Assembly (NCBI RefSeq): GCF_022712195.1
Contig: NZ_JALAGY010000055.1
Coordinates: 1-45,838 of the forward strand
Reading direction: 5' to 3'
Length of the DNA: 45,838 nucleotides
From: Corynebacterium sp.
GTDB taxonomy: Bacteria > Actinomycetota > Actinomycetes > Mycobacteriales > Mycobacteriaceae
Position 1 is the first letter of the stretch. Each line of letters opens with the position of its first letter. The notes beneath the pieces are model-generated. The model made no database searches, was not told where the DNA came from, and saw nothing but the letters and a program-made list of their open reading frames with translations. The position numbers and the translations under genes are program-made. Of this stretch, positions 8,152 through 16,853 are shown piece by piece.

Positions 8152-8157
8152 TACGCT
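8152..8157 (+). promoter_or_regulatory. Leaderless-type -10 element for the universal stress gene
   Basis: TACGCT ends seven bases before the ATG at 8165 and no ribosome site is visible, so transcription probably starts at or next to the start codon. Confidence 0.45.
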
Positions 8158-8164
8158 CGTGGGC

Positions 8165-8728
8165 ATGGCTAGCGAATCCAGGAACGAGACAGCCCAGGAG
8201 ACGGAGAACGTCGGCACCTTCGACGGGGACACCGTCCTCATCGCCTTCGACGGTTCCGACGAGGCCCGCGGCGCCATCGACTACGCGGGGCGTTTCCTGT
8301 CGACGAAGAACGCCTACATCCTCACCGTGTGGGAGCCGATCCACCGGCAGGCCGCCCGCACCGCCGGCATGAGCGGGATGATGCAGCACGACTGGTCGGC
8401 CGTCACGGACGACACCGAGGACCCCGCCTACGCCGACGCGGTGGCGATCTGCCGCGAGGGCGTGGCCCTGGCGGAGGGGCACGGGTTCCGCACCGAGCCG
8501 TTCCTGGTGGAGTCCGCCACCGCGATCTGGAGTGCGATCGTCGACGCCGCCCGCGAGCTGGACGTCAGCATCATCGTGGCGGGGTCCCGTGCGTTGAGCG
8601 GCTGGCGGTCACTGCTGCAGTCCAGTGTGTCCGACAGCCTGGTCAAGCACGCGGGCCGCGCGGTGCTGATCGTCCCGTCCGTCGACGACGAGGACAGTGA
8701 TATCGGCACCGACGGGGCGGCCGGGTAG
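8165..8728 (+). CDS. Universal stress protein (UspA family)
   Basis: 187-residue cytoplasmic protein with one Usp domain. It has the opening V-L-I-A-F-D-G-S-D-E-A strand and ATP-site aspartate, and the closing A-G-S-R-A-L-S-G-W-x6-S-S-V-S-D phosphate-binding segment of ATP-binding members; the usual glycine before S-V-S is replaced (Q-S-S-V-S). The short ATG is chosen because it follows a -10 element by seven bases and gives the expected N terminus. A hydrophilic acidic tail (D-D-E-D-S-D) ends the protein. It is transcribed divergently from nagZ across about 107 bases. Its stop TAG is also the start of the next gene's -10 element. The client or stress is unknown. Confidence 0.9.
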   Translation: MASESRNETAQETENVGTFDGDTVLIAFDGSDEARGAIDYAGRFLSTKNAYILTVWEPIHRQAARTAGMSGMMQHDWSAVTDDTEDPAYADAVAICREGVALAEGHGFRTEPFLVESATAIWSAIVDAARELDVSIIVAGSRALSGWRSLLQSSVSDSLVKHAGRAVLIVPSVDDEDSDIGTDGAAG

Positions 8729-8731
8729 TAT
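8726..8731 (+). promoter_or_regulatory. -10 element overlapping the Usp stop codon
   Basis: TAGTAT uses the stop codon TAG (8726-8728) of the upstream gene. A GTG lies exactly six bases after it (8738) and opens a 12-codon ORF; the DUF2613 ATG is 57 bases from the hexamer. Confidence 0.45.
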
Positions 8732-8737
8732 CATCTG

Positions 8738-8776
8738 GTGAATATCGTCCGACGTTGCACCACCGACCTCCACTGA
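8738..8776 (+). CDS. Possible leaderless uORF (12 codons), speculative
   Basis: GTG at the expected transcription start of the TAGTAT promoter opens MNIVRRCTTDLH and stops at TGA 8774-8776, eleven bases before the DUF2613 start. Translation of the uORF could couple to the ribosome site GGGAAAG that follows. The spacing matches other leaderless starts in this window, but the sequence is too short for any coding statistic. Confidence 0.25.
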   Translation: MNIVRRCTTDLH

Positions 8777-8787
8777 CGGGAAAGACC

Positions 8788-8982
8788 ATGCCCACCGAGA
8801 CTGACTCTCAGCCCCGCCGCACGCTCGGCCCCGCCATCGCCTCCGCCGTCGTCGGCGTCGTCCTCGGCGGTGCCGTGGCACTGTTCGCCGGCAGTGTCGC
8901 CGACTCCACGGACCTGCCGACCAACAAGATCGCCGTGGACGACGCGGTGATGGGGTCGATCCAGTACGGCGAGCGGCGTTAG
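8788..8982 (+). CDS. DUF2613 family small membrane protein
   Basis: 64-residue protein with a short charged N terminus, one hydrophobic Gly/Ala/Val-rich helix (about residues 15-38) and a short outer tail. This matches the DUF2613 family of small secreted or membrane proteins. The ATG is preceded by GGGAAAG. The gene lies 33 bases before aftD in the same direction; a small gene in this position next to aftD is also found in mycobacteria (Rv0236A), so a role linked to AftD assembly or activity is plausible but not shown. Confidence 0.75.
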   Translation: MPTETDSQPRRTLGPAIASAVVGVVLGGAVALFAGSVADSTDLPTNKIAVDDAVMGSIQYGERR

Positions 8983-9017
8983 GCAGCACAGGCAGCACAG
9001 GCAGGACTGGCAGGTGT
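8982..9017 (+). repeat. Four 9-base tandem repeats before aftD
   Basis: Two exact GGCAGCACA units followed by the degenerate units GGCAGGACT and GGCAGGTGT fill the gap between the DUF2613 stop and the aftD GTG start. The last unit contributes the first bases of the start codon. Confidence 0.7.
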
Positions 9018-12000
9018 GACACTCTCCCGTCGCGGCTGGGGACTCGCCGGACTGCTGTGGCTCCTGCTGTCCCTGCTCCAGGGGGCGGGGCTCACCGTCG
9101 CCGACACCAAATACGACCTCACGGCGAACCCGTGGGGTTTCCTCACGCAGGCCCTGTCCCCCTGGACGGACGTGTTCCCGCTGGGGCAGCTCCAGAACCA
9201 GGCATACGGGTACCTCTTCCCCCAGGGCCTGTTCTTCGCTCTTCTCGACCCCCTGCCGGACTGGCTGGCCCAGCGGCTGTGGTGGGCGCTGCTGCTGTTC
9301 CTGGCCTTCGCCGGGGTGGTCAGACTACTTGAGGCGACGGGGACCGGGTCACGCTCGTCGCGACTGGTCGCGGCGGTCCTGTTCGCACTGAGTCCGCGGA
9401 TCCTGACCACCCTCGGGGCGATCTCCTCGGAGGCGTGGACCGTGGCACTGGTGCCGTGGATCATGCTGCCGGTGGTGCGGGTGCTGCTGCCCGGACCGCG
9501 TCCGACGACCCGGCGTCTCGCCGCCGCGGGCCTGGGGTCGGCCGTGGCCGTGCTGTGCCTGGGTGCGGTCAACGCCGTGGCGACGCTGGCCGCGGTCGTG
9601 CCGGCGGTGCTGTGGTGGCTGACGCAGGGGGTGTTCGCCACCGGTGGTGCCGCCGCCGACGCCCCGGTGCGACGGCGGACGGCGTGGCGGCTCGCCGCCT
9701 GGTGGGTGCCGGGCGGTATCCTGGCCTGTTTCTGGTGGATCGGCCCGTTGCTGATCCTGGGGCGGTACTCCCCGCCGTTCACCGACTACATCGAGGCCGC
9801 CGGGCTGACCACGCACTGGTTCAACCTGGGTGAGGTTCTTCGGGGGACGACGAGCTGGACGGCGTTCCTGTCCACGGAACGCCAGGCCGGGTTCGCGCTG
9901 GCCACCGAGGCACTGTTCGTGGCCGCCACGCTGGCGGTGGCGTTGCTGGGCCTGGCGGGGCTGGCCGGAGTGCGCGGCCGGATGCCCTTCGCGGGGTCGT
10001 GGCTGGTGGTCCTGGGCGTGGGGGTGGCCGTTTTCGGGGTCGCCGCGGCACCGTTCTCCCCGGTCGCCGAGCAGGTCCAGGCCTTCCTGGACGGGGCGGG
10101 GGCGCCGTTGCGCAACCTGCACAAGTTCGACGCGATGGTCCACCTCCCACTGGTCGTGGGCGTGGCCCACCTGCTGGGCGGGCTCACCGTCCCGCGTGAC
10201 GCCGGGTCGTGGCTGCGACCGGAGAACAACCGGCCGGTCGTGTCCGCGACGGCGGTGCTGCTCGTCGTGGCCGTCGCCACCGCACCCGCGTGGACCGGAC
10301 GGCTGGTGCCGGAGGACGGTTACCGTGCCGTGCCGTCCTCCTGGCGGCAGGCCGCGGACTGGCTCAACGACCCGGCCCACGGCGCCGCGGAGACCCGCAC
10401 CATGATCCTGCCCGAGGCGCGGACCGCCCGACAGACCTGGGGGAACACCCGGGACGAGCCGGCGCAGGCACTGCTCGACGTCCCCTGGGTGGTGCGCGAC
10501 GCCGTCCCGCTGGTCCCCCCGGAGGCGATCCGCGGGCTCGACGGTCTGCAGCGCGAGTTCGCCGCCGAGGGCGCGTCCGGCGCGAACCCGGCGCTGGCGG
10601 ACGCCCTGCTGCAGCAGGGGGTGGGGTACCTGCTGGTCCGCACCGACCTGGCCCGCGCCGCCGACACCCCCGGCGCCCGGGCCGTGCTGCGAACCCTCAC
10701 CCGGTCCGCCGCGGCGGACGGGTTCAGCGAGGTCGCCGACTTCGGCGACGGGGACATCAGGATCTTCCGGGTGGACGGCTCCGAGCGTACCGGCGGCGTC
10801 CCGGACGACCGGTCGGGCACGCGTGTGGTCGGCGCCGGGGACCTGGAGGTCACCGCCGGTGGACCGGAGGTCCTGCCGCGTCTCGCCGCCGCCGATGCCG
10901 CGGCGGGACGCGCCCCCCGCGACCGGATCCTGGCGCAGGACGTCCCCGACGGGCTCGCCGGTGCCGCCGGCCGCCCCCCGGAGACCGTCACCGACACCCC
11001 TGCCCTGCGTGAACACAACTACGGCAACGTCACCGGCGCCGAATCCGCCGTCCTCGCCGCAGAGGACGACCGGACCACCCGCAACCCCGTCCGCGACTAC
11101 CCCACAGGGCTCGACGACGCCGACCTCACCCAGGTGCGGGAACGTGGCGGCAGGGTCACGGCGAGTTCCTCGGCCGCCGACCCGACGTCACTCGGCGGTG
11201 CGGAACCCTACTCCGGCCCGTCCGCCGCCGTGGACGGCGTGGCGGAGACCGCGTGGCGTCCGGGCACCGGCTCACCGGTCAACCAGACACTCACCCTCGA
11301 CCTGGACGAACCCCGCTCCCAGATGTCACTGTCGGCGCGTGCCGCCGGCGGCCCGGTGCGTGTGCAGGTGACCACCTACCTCGACGGGGACACGGTGGCC
11401 TCGACGACAACACTGGTGCCGGGCTACCGGGAGGCCGACACCGACGACCGCCCCGTGATCCTGCCCAGCGGCGAGGCCGACCGGGTGGAACTGCGCATCG
11501 TCGGCTCCTGGGCGGACCCTGGACTCAGCGAGGTCACGCTCACCGAGCTGGACAGCGGGCAGGACGTGACCCCGCGCCGTGACATCGTGGTGCCGCCCGT
11601 CGACGGCACACCGCGGCGGTGGGTGCTGGGCCAGGAGATCCACGAGTTCGAGATGCGCCGCACCGTCACGGTGCCGGACGGGCCGGCGGTGCCCGTGACG
11701 GTGACCACCGACCGGTGCGCCGCGGGGAGGGAGACGGCCAGCACCGTCGACGGCATGCCCGTGGCCTGCGGCGACACCGTGACACTCTCACCCGGGGAGC
11801 ACGAGATCCGCAGCCGCGACCGGTGGATGTCACTGGATGTCCGGGACGCCCCGCCGCCGCAGGACGGGGGCGACGGCGACCGGGTCGTCGTGACCTCCAC
11901 CGCCGTGAACCCCGGGCGCGCCGCCGAGCTGGACGGCGTCACCCTGGACCCCGTCACCGTGAACGGCTGGCAGCAGGGGTGGGTGGTGCCCGCCGACGTC

Positions 12001-12567
12001 GCCGACGGGAAGTCCGACGACGAGGTCTCCGCGGCGGTGGACGTCCACTTCACCGCGACGGACACCTACCAGCGGTGGCTGGGGGCCGGGCTGCTCGGCG
12101 CCCTGGTCCTGCTGGCGGCGTGGCTGTTCACGTGGTGGCCGGGGAGGCGCCGCCCGGGTGAGGCGGTGACCGACTGGGTTGCGGCCCCGGCGGCGGGTGC
12201 GGTGGCACGTCTCAGCGCGGCGGCCGGTGTCCTGGCCCTGTCGGTGCTGGTCGCCGGTCTTCCCGGCGGAATCGTCGGTGTGACGACGATGGCCCTGGCC
12301 TCCGGGGGCCCGACATTGCTCCGGCGCCTGCCCACCGGGGTCGCCGACACCGCCGCGGCGCGTCTCCTCCGTCGCCTGGTCAGTCCGGGCACCCTGGCGA
12401 CGGTGCTCGGCGGGGCGGGGGCGGCGATGGCGGTACGCGGGCCGTGGGGCGGCGACTACGCCGGTTACTCGTGGGTCCCCCAGCTGCTGTTCGTCGGGTG
12501 CCTCGTCGCCACGGCGTGCGGGGCGCTCGCCGGCGGGCGCCGAGCACGGGACGAGGACCCTGCCTGA
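9016..12567 (+). CDS. aftD: Alpha-(1->3)-arabinofuranosyltransferase AftD
   Basis: Very large polytopic GT-C glycosyltransferase (1183 residues) that adds arabinofuranose from decaprenyl-phospho-arabinose to arabinogalactan and lipoarabinomannan outside the membrane. The first outer loop carries the acidic D-T-K-Y-D-L motif (D30, K32, D34) expected of the active site. About ten membrane helices fill the first 430 residues, with G-A-G-A-P-L-R-N-L-H-K-F near 360-375. A long soluble middle follows, including a discoidin/F5-8-type carbohydrate-binding stretch around residues 700-840, and membrane helices return near 1020-1180 (DUF3367-type architecture). It is shorter than mycobacterial AftD (about 1400 residues). 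The GTG start gives the canonical N terminus; the ribosome site is weak and lies inside the 9-base repeats. Convergent with the TmaT-like gene. Confidence 0.92.
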   Translation: MTLSRRGWGLAGLLWLLLSLLQGAGLTVADTKYDLTANPWGFLTQALSPWTDVFPLGQLQNQAYGYLFPQGLFFALLDPLPDWLAQRLWWALLLFLAFAGVVRLLEATGTGSRSSRLVAAVLFALSPRILTTLGAISSEAWTVALVPWIMLPVVRVLLPGPRPTTRRLAAAGLGSAVAVLCLGAVNAVATLAAVVPAVLWWLTQGVFATGGAAADAPVRRRTAWRLAAWWVPGGILACFWWIGPLLILGRYSPPFTDYIEAAGLTTHWFNLGEVLRGTTSWTAFLSTERQAGFALATEALFVAATLAVALLGLAGLAGVRGRMPFAGSWLVVLGVGVAVFGVAAAPFSPVAEQVQAFLDGAGAPLRNLHKFDAMVHLPLVVGVAHLLGGLTVPRDAGSWLRPENNRPVVSATAVLLVVAVATAPAWTGRLVPEDGYRAVPSSWRQAADWLNDPAHGAAETRTMILPEARTARQTWGNTRDEPAQALLDVPWVVRDAVPLVPPEAIRGLDGLQREFAAEGASGANPALADALLQQGVGYLLVRTDLARAADTPGARAVLRTLTRSAAADGFSEVADFGDGDIRIFRVDGSERTGGVPDDRSGTRVVGAGDLEVTAGGPEVLPRLAAADAAAGRAPRDRILAQDVPDGLAGAAGRPPETVTDTPALREHNYGNVTGAESAVLAAEDDRTTRNPVRDYPTGLDDADLTQVRERGGRVTASSSAADPTSLGGAEPYSGPSAAVDGVAETAWRPGTGSPVNQTLTLDLDEPRSQMSLSARAAGGPVRVQVTTYLDGDTVASTTTLVPGYREADTDDRPVILPSGEADRVELRIVGSWADPGLSEVTLTELDSGQDVTPRRDIVVPPVDGTPRRWVLGQEIHEFEMRRTVTVPDGPAVPVTVTTDRCAAGRETASTVDGMPVACGDTVTLSPGEHEIRSRDRWMSLDVRDAPPPQDGGDGDRVVVTSTAVNPGRAAELDGVTLDPVTVNGWQQGWVVPADVADGKSDDEVSAAVDVHFTATDTYQRWLGAGLLGALVLLAAWLFTWWPGRRRPGEAVTDWVAAPAAGAVARLSAAAGVLALSVLVAGLPGGIVGVTTMALASGGPTLLRRLPTGVADTAAARLLRRLVSPGTLATVLGGAGAAMAVRGPWGGDYAGYSWVPQLLFVGCLVATACGALAGGRRARDEDPA

Positions 12568-12590
12568 CTGGGGTCAGGGACTACCTGACC
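12563..12590. terminator. Competing hairpins at the aftD / TmaT-like convergent end
   Basis: CCTGAC (12563-12568), GGTCAGG (12572-12578) and CCTGACC (12584-12590) allow two mutually exclusive stems. The first contains the aftD stop; the second holds the opposing stop in its loop. It may end transcription in both directions. There is no clear U tract. Confidence 0.4.
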
Positions 12591-13714
12591 GACCCGTCGA
12601 GTGACCGGCCACGCCACCACCGGTTCACCGCGCGCCGCGCAGGATCCTCCACCAGGGCGTAGCTCAGCGCGGCGACCGGCACCGTCAGCGCCACCGTCGC
12701 CACCAGGACAAGCACGGTCTGCCCCTGGAACAGCCCCACCCCCAGCAACGGGAAGACCAGCGACAGCATCGCCATGTGCCACAGGAAGATCGAGTACGAC
12801 CACCGCCCCAACGCCTGCATCACCGCGGAGTCAAGCACCCTGGACCGCGGCTCCACCGCCCACGGGACGATCAGGCTGGCGGCGAAGACGAGCCCGTAGA
12901 GGTTGCGCCGCGCGAACTCCCCGTCCCCCGCCGTCACCAGCCCCTCGGGCCCATCCACCGCCGCGACGACCACCGCCAGCGCCGCCAGCAGGATCCAGAT
13001 CCACCGTCGTCCGGCCCAGCGCCGGACCTGCCGGACCGTGTCGTCCCGGCCGCGGGCACCGAGGTCGGCCAGCCACCCCTCGAGTTCGGCCGCCAGCAGT
13101 CCCGCCGCGAACCACGAGAGGAAGGCCCACGGCATGATGTGCGCGTTCACCTCCGCGTCGTGCCAGGCGACGAACGGCCAGAGGTAGCTCAGCGCACCCA
13201 CCCCGAGGATCGCTACGACCCTGACCCGTCGTCGTCGCCTCCCCACCGCCAGCGCCAGCAGCGGCATGAGCAGGTAGAAGAACATCTCCACACACAGGGA
13301 CCACAGGTGTGTGAGCCCGCCGACCAGGCCGTCCGGCACGTAGTTCTGCATCAGCAGCAGGTTCGCCACCGTCGCGACCGCCCCCGGCCCACCCCCTTCC
13401 GAGGCGACGGGGAACAGCAGCAGCACCACGACCACCGTCACCCAGTAGGCCGGCATGATCCGGGCCAGACGTTTGACGTAGTAGGACGCCCACCCGGTCT
13501 CCGCTGCATGGCGCCGCCACAGCAGGAAACCGGAGAGCGCGAAGAACACCGGGACGAAGAAGTCCAGGCGGGCCATCATCCTGTTGACCAGCGGTCCGGT
13601 GTCGTTCCCGGTCTGGAACGCCACATGGGCGACGATGATCCCCAGCGCGGCGACCGCGCGCATCCCCTCCAGGGCGGGGAGGAAGGGTTTCGGGGACCTG
13701 CTCGACGTGCTCAT
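12581..13714 (-). CDS. tmaT: TmaT-like trehalose mycolate acetyltransferase (acyltransferase 3)
   Basis: 377-residue polytopic acyltransferase-3 protein with E16-G-M-R19 and the conserved histidine H30 in the first helix, followed by about ten helices (family signature F-F-A-L-S-G-F-L-L at 57-65). The assignment to TmaT rests on context: it is divergent from the DUF3068 gene, as in C. glutamicum (NCgl2759 beside NCgl2760) and M. tuberculosis (Rv0228 beside Rv0227c). TmaT acetylates trehalose monomycolate before MmpL-dependent export, and the matching exporter gene is near the end of this window. It belongs to a different branch from the three acyltransferases at the left edge. Start: ATG, with no strong ribosome site. 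Confidence 0.82.
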   Translation of the reverse strand: MSTSSRSPKPFLPALEGMRAVAALGIIVAHVAFQTGNDTGPLVNRMMARLDFFVPVFFALSGFLLWRRHAAETGWASYYVKRLARIMPAYWVTVVVVLLLFPVASEGGGPGAVATVANLLLMQNYVPDGLVGGLTHLWSLCVEMFFYLLMPLLALAVGRRRRRVRVVAILGVGALSYLWPFVAWHDAEVNAHIMPWAFLSWFAAGLLAAELEGWLADLGARGRDDTVRQVRRWAGRRWIWILLAALAVVVAAVDGPEGLVTAGDGEFARRNLYGLVFAASLIVPWAVEPRSRVLDSAVMQALGRWSYSIFLWHMAMLSLVFPLLGVGLFQGQTVLVLVATVALTVPVAALSYALVEDPARRAVNRWWRGRSLDGSVR

Positions 13715-13827
13715 CGCGCATCAGGTTACCGTGGTGACGCTGCATTCCGGGCGGCTCCGGGGTGAACGTCTCTCACCCCGGTTGTCCTTCAGGGGGCGTT
13801 CCTCCCCCGGATCCTAGTTTCAGCAGG

Positions 13828-13833
13828 TAAAGT
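13828..13833 (+). promoter_or_regulatory. Candidate -10 element for the DUF3068 gene
   Basis: TAAAGT about 50 bases before the ATG, in the 170-base divergent region between the TmaT-like gene and the DUF3068 gene. No convincing -35 is visible. Confidence 0.35.
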
Positions 13834-13884
13834 AGCCGTGGACACACCGCTCTCTGACGTACACCAGGACAGGAACCAGGCCAC

Positions 13885-15153
13885 ATGAAGAAGGTCTTCT
13901 CCCACCTCGCCATCATTCTCGGCGCCGCACTGCTGGTCATTGCGCTGGCGTTGCCGATCTACGTCCTCCCCAAGGGCAAGGTGATACCGAAGGACATCGA
14001 GTCGGCGACGGTCACCAAGGTCACGCCGGGGATCCTCACCGACGCCGGGGCGCTCGCCGCCGACAAGCCGGTGGCCGGCAAGGAGTCCCGTCCCGAGTGC
14101 CGTGGGGAGAACAAGGTCGTCAGCTGCTTCATCTGGCCGGACACCGACATCCAGTCCCAGCGGTTCGTGATGGCCCAGGACCCCACCGACGACGACGTGG
14201 TCACCCTGGAGGCCGGCGGCACCGTGTACCAGGCCGACCTGCCGGAACCGGAGAACCTGCTCTCCGCCGAGATCGACCGGGTCACCCTGGACCGCAAGAC
14301 TGCACTGCCCGTCGACGAGCCGACCTCGTCACTGAACATCACCGCCCCCGGCGTCGAAGGCGGCAACGTCCAGGAGGACGTCCCCCAGTTCACCCGTACG
14401 GGTCTGCAGTTCCAGTTCCCCTTCAACACGGAGAAGAAGGCCTACCCGTACTTCGACCACCGGCTGATGGAGACCAACGACATCGACTTCGTCGACCGGG
14501 AGAAGATGGACGGCGAGACGGTCTACCGCTTCGAGCAGGAGATCGGCCCGTCGGAGATGTACCCCAACGTCGAGGCGATGCTCAAGGGTGACGGCGAGCT
14601 CAGCGCCGCCGACCGCCAGTCCCTGGGTTCGCTGAAGCTGTCCTTCCCGGCCGCGAAGTGGGGGCTGACCCCCGACGAGGTCGAGGGATGGGACCCGGAG
14701 GACGAGTCCGCCACCACCAACGACGACGACCGGGACGGCACAGACGGAGAGGGCGAAGGCGCAGGGGACGACGCCGACCTCGGCCCCGAGGTCGAGATGA
14801 GCCGCTACTACACCGTGCACCGTGTGCTGCGCGTCCAGCCGGACACCGGCGTCATCGTCCACGGTGCCGAGGAGGTGTGGATGTACTACGCCCGCGACGA
14901 CGAGGAGGCCGCGGAGATGGCCAAGCCGGAGAACCGCGAGCGTGAGCTGGCCAACCCGACCCGCACCGCCCTGTACTACCCGGGTGAGTTCAACGACGAG
15001 ACCCACGAGAACCAGATGGCACGGGCGAAGGACGGCCTGAAGACCATGAAGCTCATCGGCACCTACGTGCCCTGGGGCGCCGGGATCATCGGTGTCCTGC
15101 TGATCGTCATCGGTGTCCTGCTCTCCCGGTCCGCCGGTCGTCACCGCAGCTAG
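13885..15153 (+). CDS. DUF3068 family envelope protein (PgfA/NCgl2760-like)
   Basis: 422-residue protein with an N-terminal membrane helix (about 7-29), a large extracytoplasmic domain and a second helix near the C terminus (about 392-413), the hallmark layout of DUF3068. Homologues in C. glutamicum (NCgl2760) and mycobacteria (MSMEG_0317/PgfA, Rv0227c) are tied to lipomannan/lipoarabinomannan maturation, polar growth and trehalose-mycolate handling with TmaT and MmpL3. Residues about 270-305 form a strongly acidic Asp/Glu/Gly-rich insert that looks disordered and may be lineage specific. AGGA precedes the ATG. It is followed after about 70 bases by the GT-C-like membrane protein in the same direction. 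Confidence 0.85.
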   Translation: MKKVFSHLAIILGAALLVIALALPIYVLPKGKVIPKDIESATVTKVTPGILTDAGALAADKPVAGKESRPECRGENKVVSCFIWPDTDIQSQRFVMAQDPTDDDVVTLEAGGTVYQADLPEPENLLSAEIDRVTLDRKTALPVDEPTSSLNITAPGVEGGNVQEDVPQFTRTGLQFQFPFNTEKKAYPYFDHRLMETNDIDFVDREKMDGETVYRFEQEIGPSEMYPNVEAMLKGDGELSAADRQSLGSLKLSFPAAKWGLTPDEVEGWDPEDESATTNDDDRDGTDGEGEGAGDDADLGPEVEMSRYYTVHRVLRVQPDTGVIVHGAEEVWMYYARDDEEAAEMAKPENRERELANPTRTALYYPGEFNDETHENQMARAKDGLKTMKLIGTYVPWGAGIIGVLLIVIGVLLSRSAGRHRS

Positions 15154-15209
15154 ACACGGCCGGCGTACCGGCGGTGTCCCCTGACGGGGCGTCGTCCGCC
15201 GCACGCACC

Positions 15210-15215
15210 TACGAT
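15210..15215 (+). promoter_or_regulatory. Leaderless-type -10 element
   Basis: TACGAT ends six bases before the ATG at 15222, with no ribosome site between, arguing for a leaderless transcript and for this ATG over the GTG at 15174. Confidence 0.45.
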
Positions 15216-15221
15216 GAGACG

Positions 15222-16853
15222 ATGACCACGCAGGACCACGGCCCGCCGCCACACCCCGGCAGACGGCGCAGGCTCCTGCTTCACCTCTGGTGCGCCCTGC
15301 TGTCCGGCGTCGTCTTCTGGCCGTTCCTCTCCACCCTCGCCGGCCATGCACGACCCGGGGGATCCACCGCGTCCCTGATCCTCCGGGACATGGTCGTCCC
15401 CCACTCCATGGCGTTGAATGACCTGGCCACGGGTGCCGACGGCCTGCCCCGCGCCGTCCCCCAGGACACCGTGCTTGCCTGGCTGTCGCCGCTCGTCCCC
15501 CCGCCGGTGACGGTCAGTGTCCTGATGCTGCTCGGCGGCTACATCGGCGCACTGGGCTCTGTGGCGCTCGTCCGGCAGGTCAGCGGCGGCCGTGCCGGCC
15601 CCGCCGCCGTCGTCGCGCCGGTGGTCACCCTGTGGAACCCGTACGTGGCCGAGCGTCTGCTGCAGGGGCACTGGTCGGTCGTGCTGGCCGGGGTGCTGCT
15701 GCCCGCCGTGGCGGTGTGCGCGGCGCGCCGCCCACCGTGGACGTGGGGCGTACTCGCCGCCCTCATGGCGGTCTGCGCCCTCACCCCGACCGGGGTGATC
15801 CTGGCGACGGTGACCGCGGCGGTCGCGTCGCTGGTGGGCTCCGCGCCAGTGCGGAAGTTCCTGGTCAGTGTCGGCACCGGGGCCGTCCTGACCCTGCCCT
15901 GGGTGATCCCGACGCTGCTCCACGCGGGCGCTGCGGCGACGCGCACCGACGCCGCCGGGGCGGCCCTGTTCGCCGCCAGGGCCGAGCCGGGCGTCGGGAC
16001 CCTGGGGGCGTTGGCGGGCCTCGGCGGGATCTGGAACGCCGACGCCGTCCCCGGCTCCCGTGACGCACTGGCACCGGTCAGCACGGGCGCGGGGGTGGTT
16101 CTCGCCTGCCTGGCGGTCATCACCGCGGTGGTCCTGTGGCGCCGCAGTCGGCTCCGGGGTGCTCCCCTGGTCTGGCTCGCCCTGGCGGCCGTGGCCGTGC
16201 CCGCGCTGGCGGCGACGGCCCCGGGCCTGGCCGTGACCGGGTGGTTCCTGGAGTTCGTGCCGGGGGCCGGCCTGGTCCGCGACTCCCAGAAGTTCGTCGT
16301 CCTCGCCCTGCCGGGCCTGGTCGTCCTGCTCGGCCAGGGCCTCGCCCTGCTCCCGCGGGGACGGCAGGTCGGTGCGGCCGCCGTTGCGCTGGTCCTGGTC
16401 TGGGTGTCCGTGCCCGCCCTGCCGCGGGACCTCGCCACGCTGGCCCCGGTGCAGCTCGACAGCGCCTACGACGGACTCGCCGACCGGGTGTCGGACTGGC
16501 AGGACGCGCACGGGACGACCGCCCGGACGCTGCTGTGGCCACCCGGTAACTACCGGGTGGTCGAGGGGCGTCCCGCCCTGGACCCGGCCCTGAAGATACT
16601 GCCGGGACGCCCGGTGGACCCCGGGTACCTCATCGTCGACGGCGCCCTGGTCGACGGGGATCCGGAGACCGTCGCCGCCCTCAGCGAACTGGCGTCCGGG
16701 GAGGACACCCTGGCCGAGCGGGGTGTCGACCTGGTCGTCGTCGAGGACGGCACCGTCGGCACCGTCGAGGACACCGGGGCGCGCTCCGTCCTGGCCGACC
16801 ACGTCGAGATCTGGTCGTCCGGGCGCTGGAGCCTCTACGCGGTGGAGCGTTAG
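15222..16853 (+). CDS. Large polytopic membrane protein, GT-C-like (Rv0226c-type)
   Basis: 543-residue integral membrane protein with about ten hydrophobic helices up to residue 410 and a soluble C-terminal domain of about 130 residues. I know no assigned function for this conserved mycolate-family gene. It shares with AftD the motif G-A-G-x-L-(V)-R-x-S/L-x-K-F followed by a hydrophobic helix (here near residue 348), together with N-P-Y-V-A-E-R-L-L-Q-G-H-W earlier, which suggests a GT-C glycosyltransferase relationship. In M. tuberculosis the gene in the same place (Rv0226c) follows the DUF3068 gene. The ATG is preferred over the in-frame GTG 48 bases upstream because of the -10 element just before it. 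Confidence 0.75.
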   Translation: MTTQDHGPPPHPGRRRRLLLHLWCALLSGVVFWPFLSTLAGHARPGGSTASLILRDMVVPHSMALNDLATGADGLPRAVPQDTVLAWLSPLVPPPVTVSVLMLLGGYIGALGSVALVRQVSGGRAGPAAVVAPVVTLWNPYVAERLLQGHWSVVLAGVLLPAVAVCAARRPPWTWGVLAALMAVCALTPTGVILATVTAAVASLVGSAPVRKFLVSVGTGAVLTLPWVIPTLLHAGAAATRTDAAGAALFAARAEPGVGTLGALAGLGGIWNADAVPGSRDALAPVSTGAGVVLACLAVITAVVLWRRSRLRGAPLVWLALAAVAVPALAATAPGLAVTGWFLEFVPGAGLVRDSQKFVVLALPGLVVLLGQGLALLPRGRQVGAAAVALVLVWVSVPALPRDLATLAPVQLDSAYDGLADRVSDWQDAHGTTARTLLWPPGNYRVVEGRPALDPALKILPGRPVDPGYLIVDGALVDGDPETVAALSELASGEDTLAERGVDLVVVEDGTVGTVEDTGARSVLADHVEIWSSGRWSLYAVER

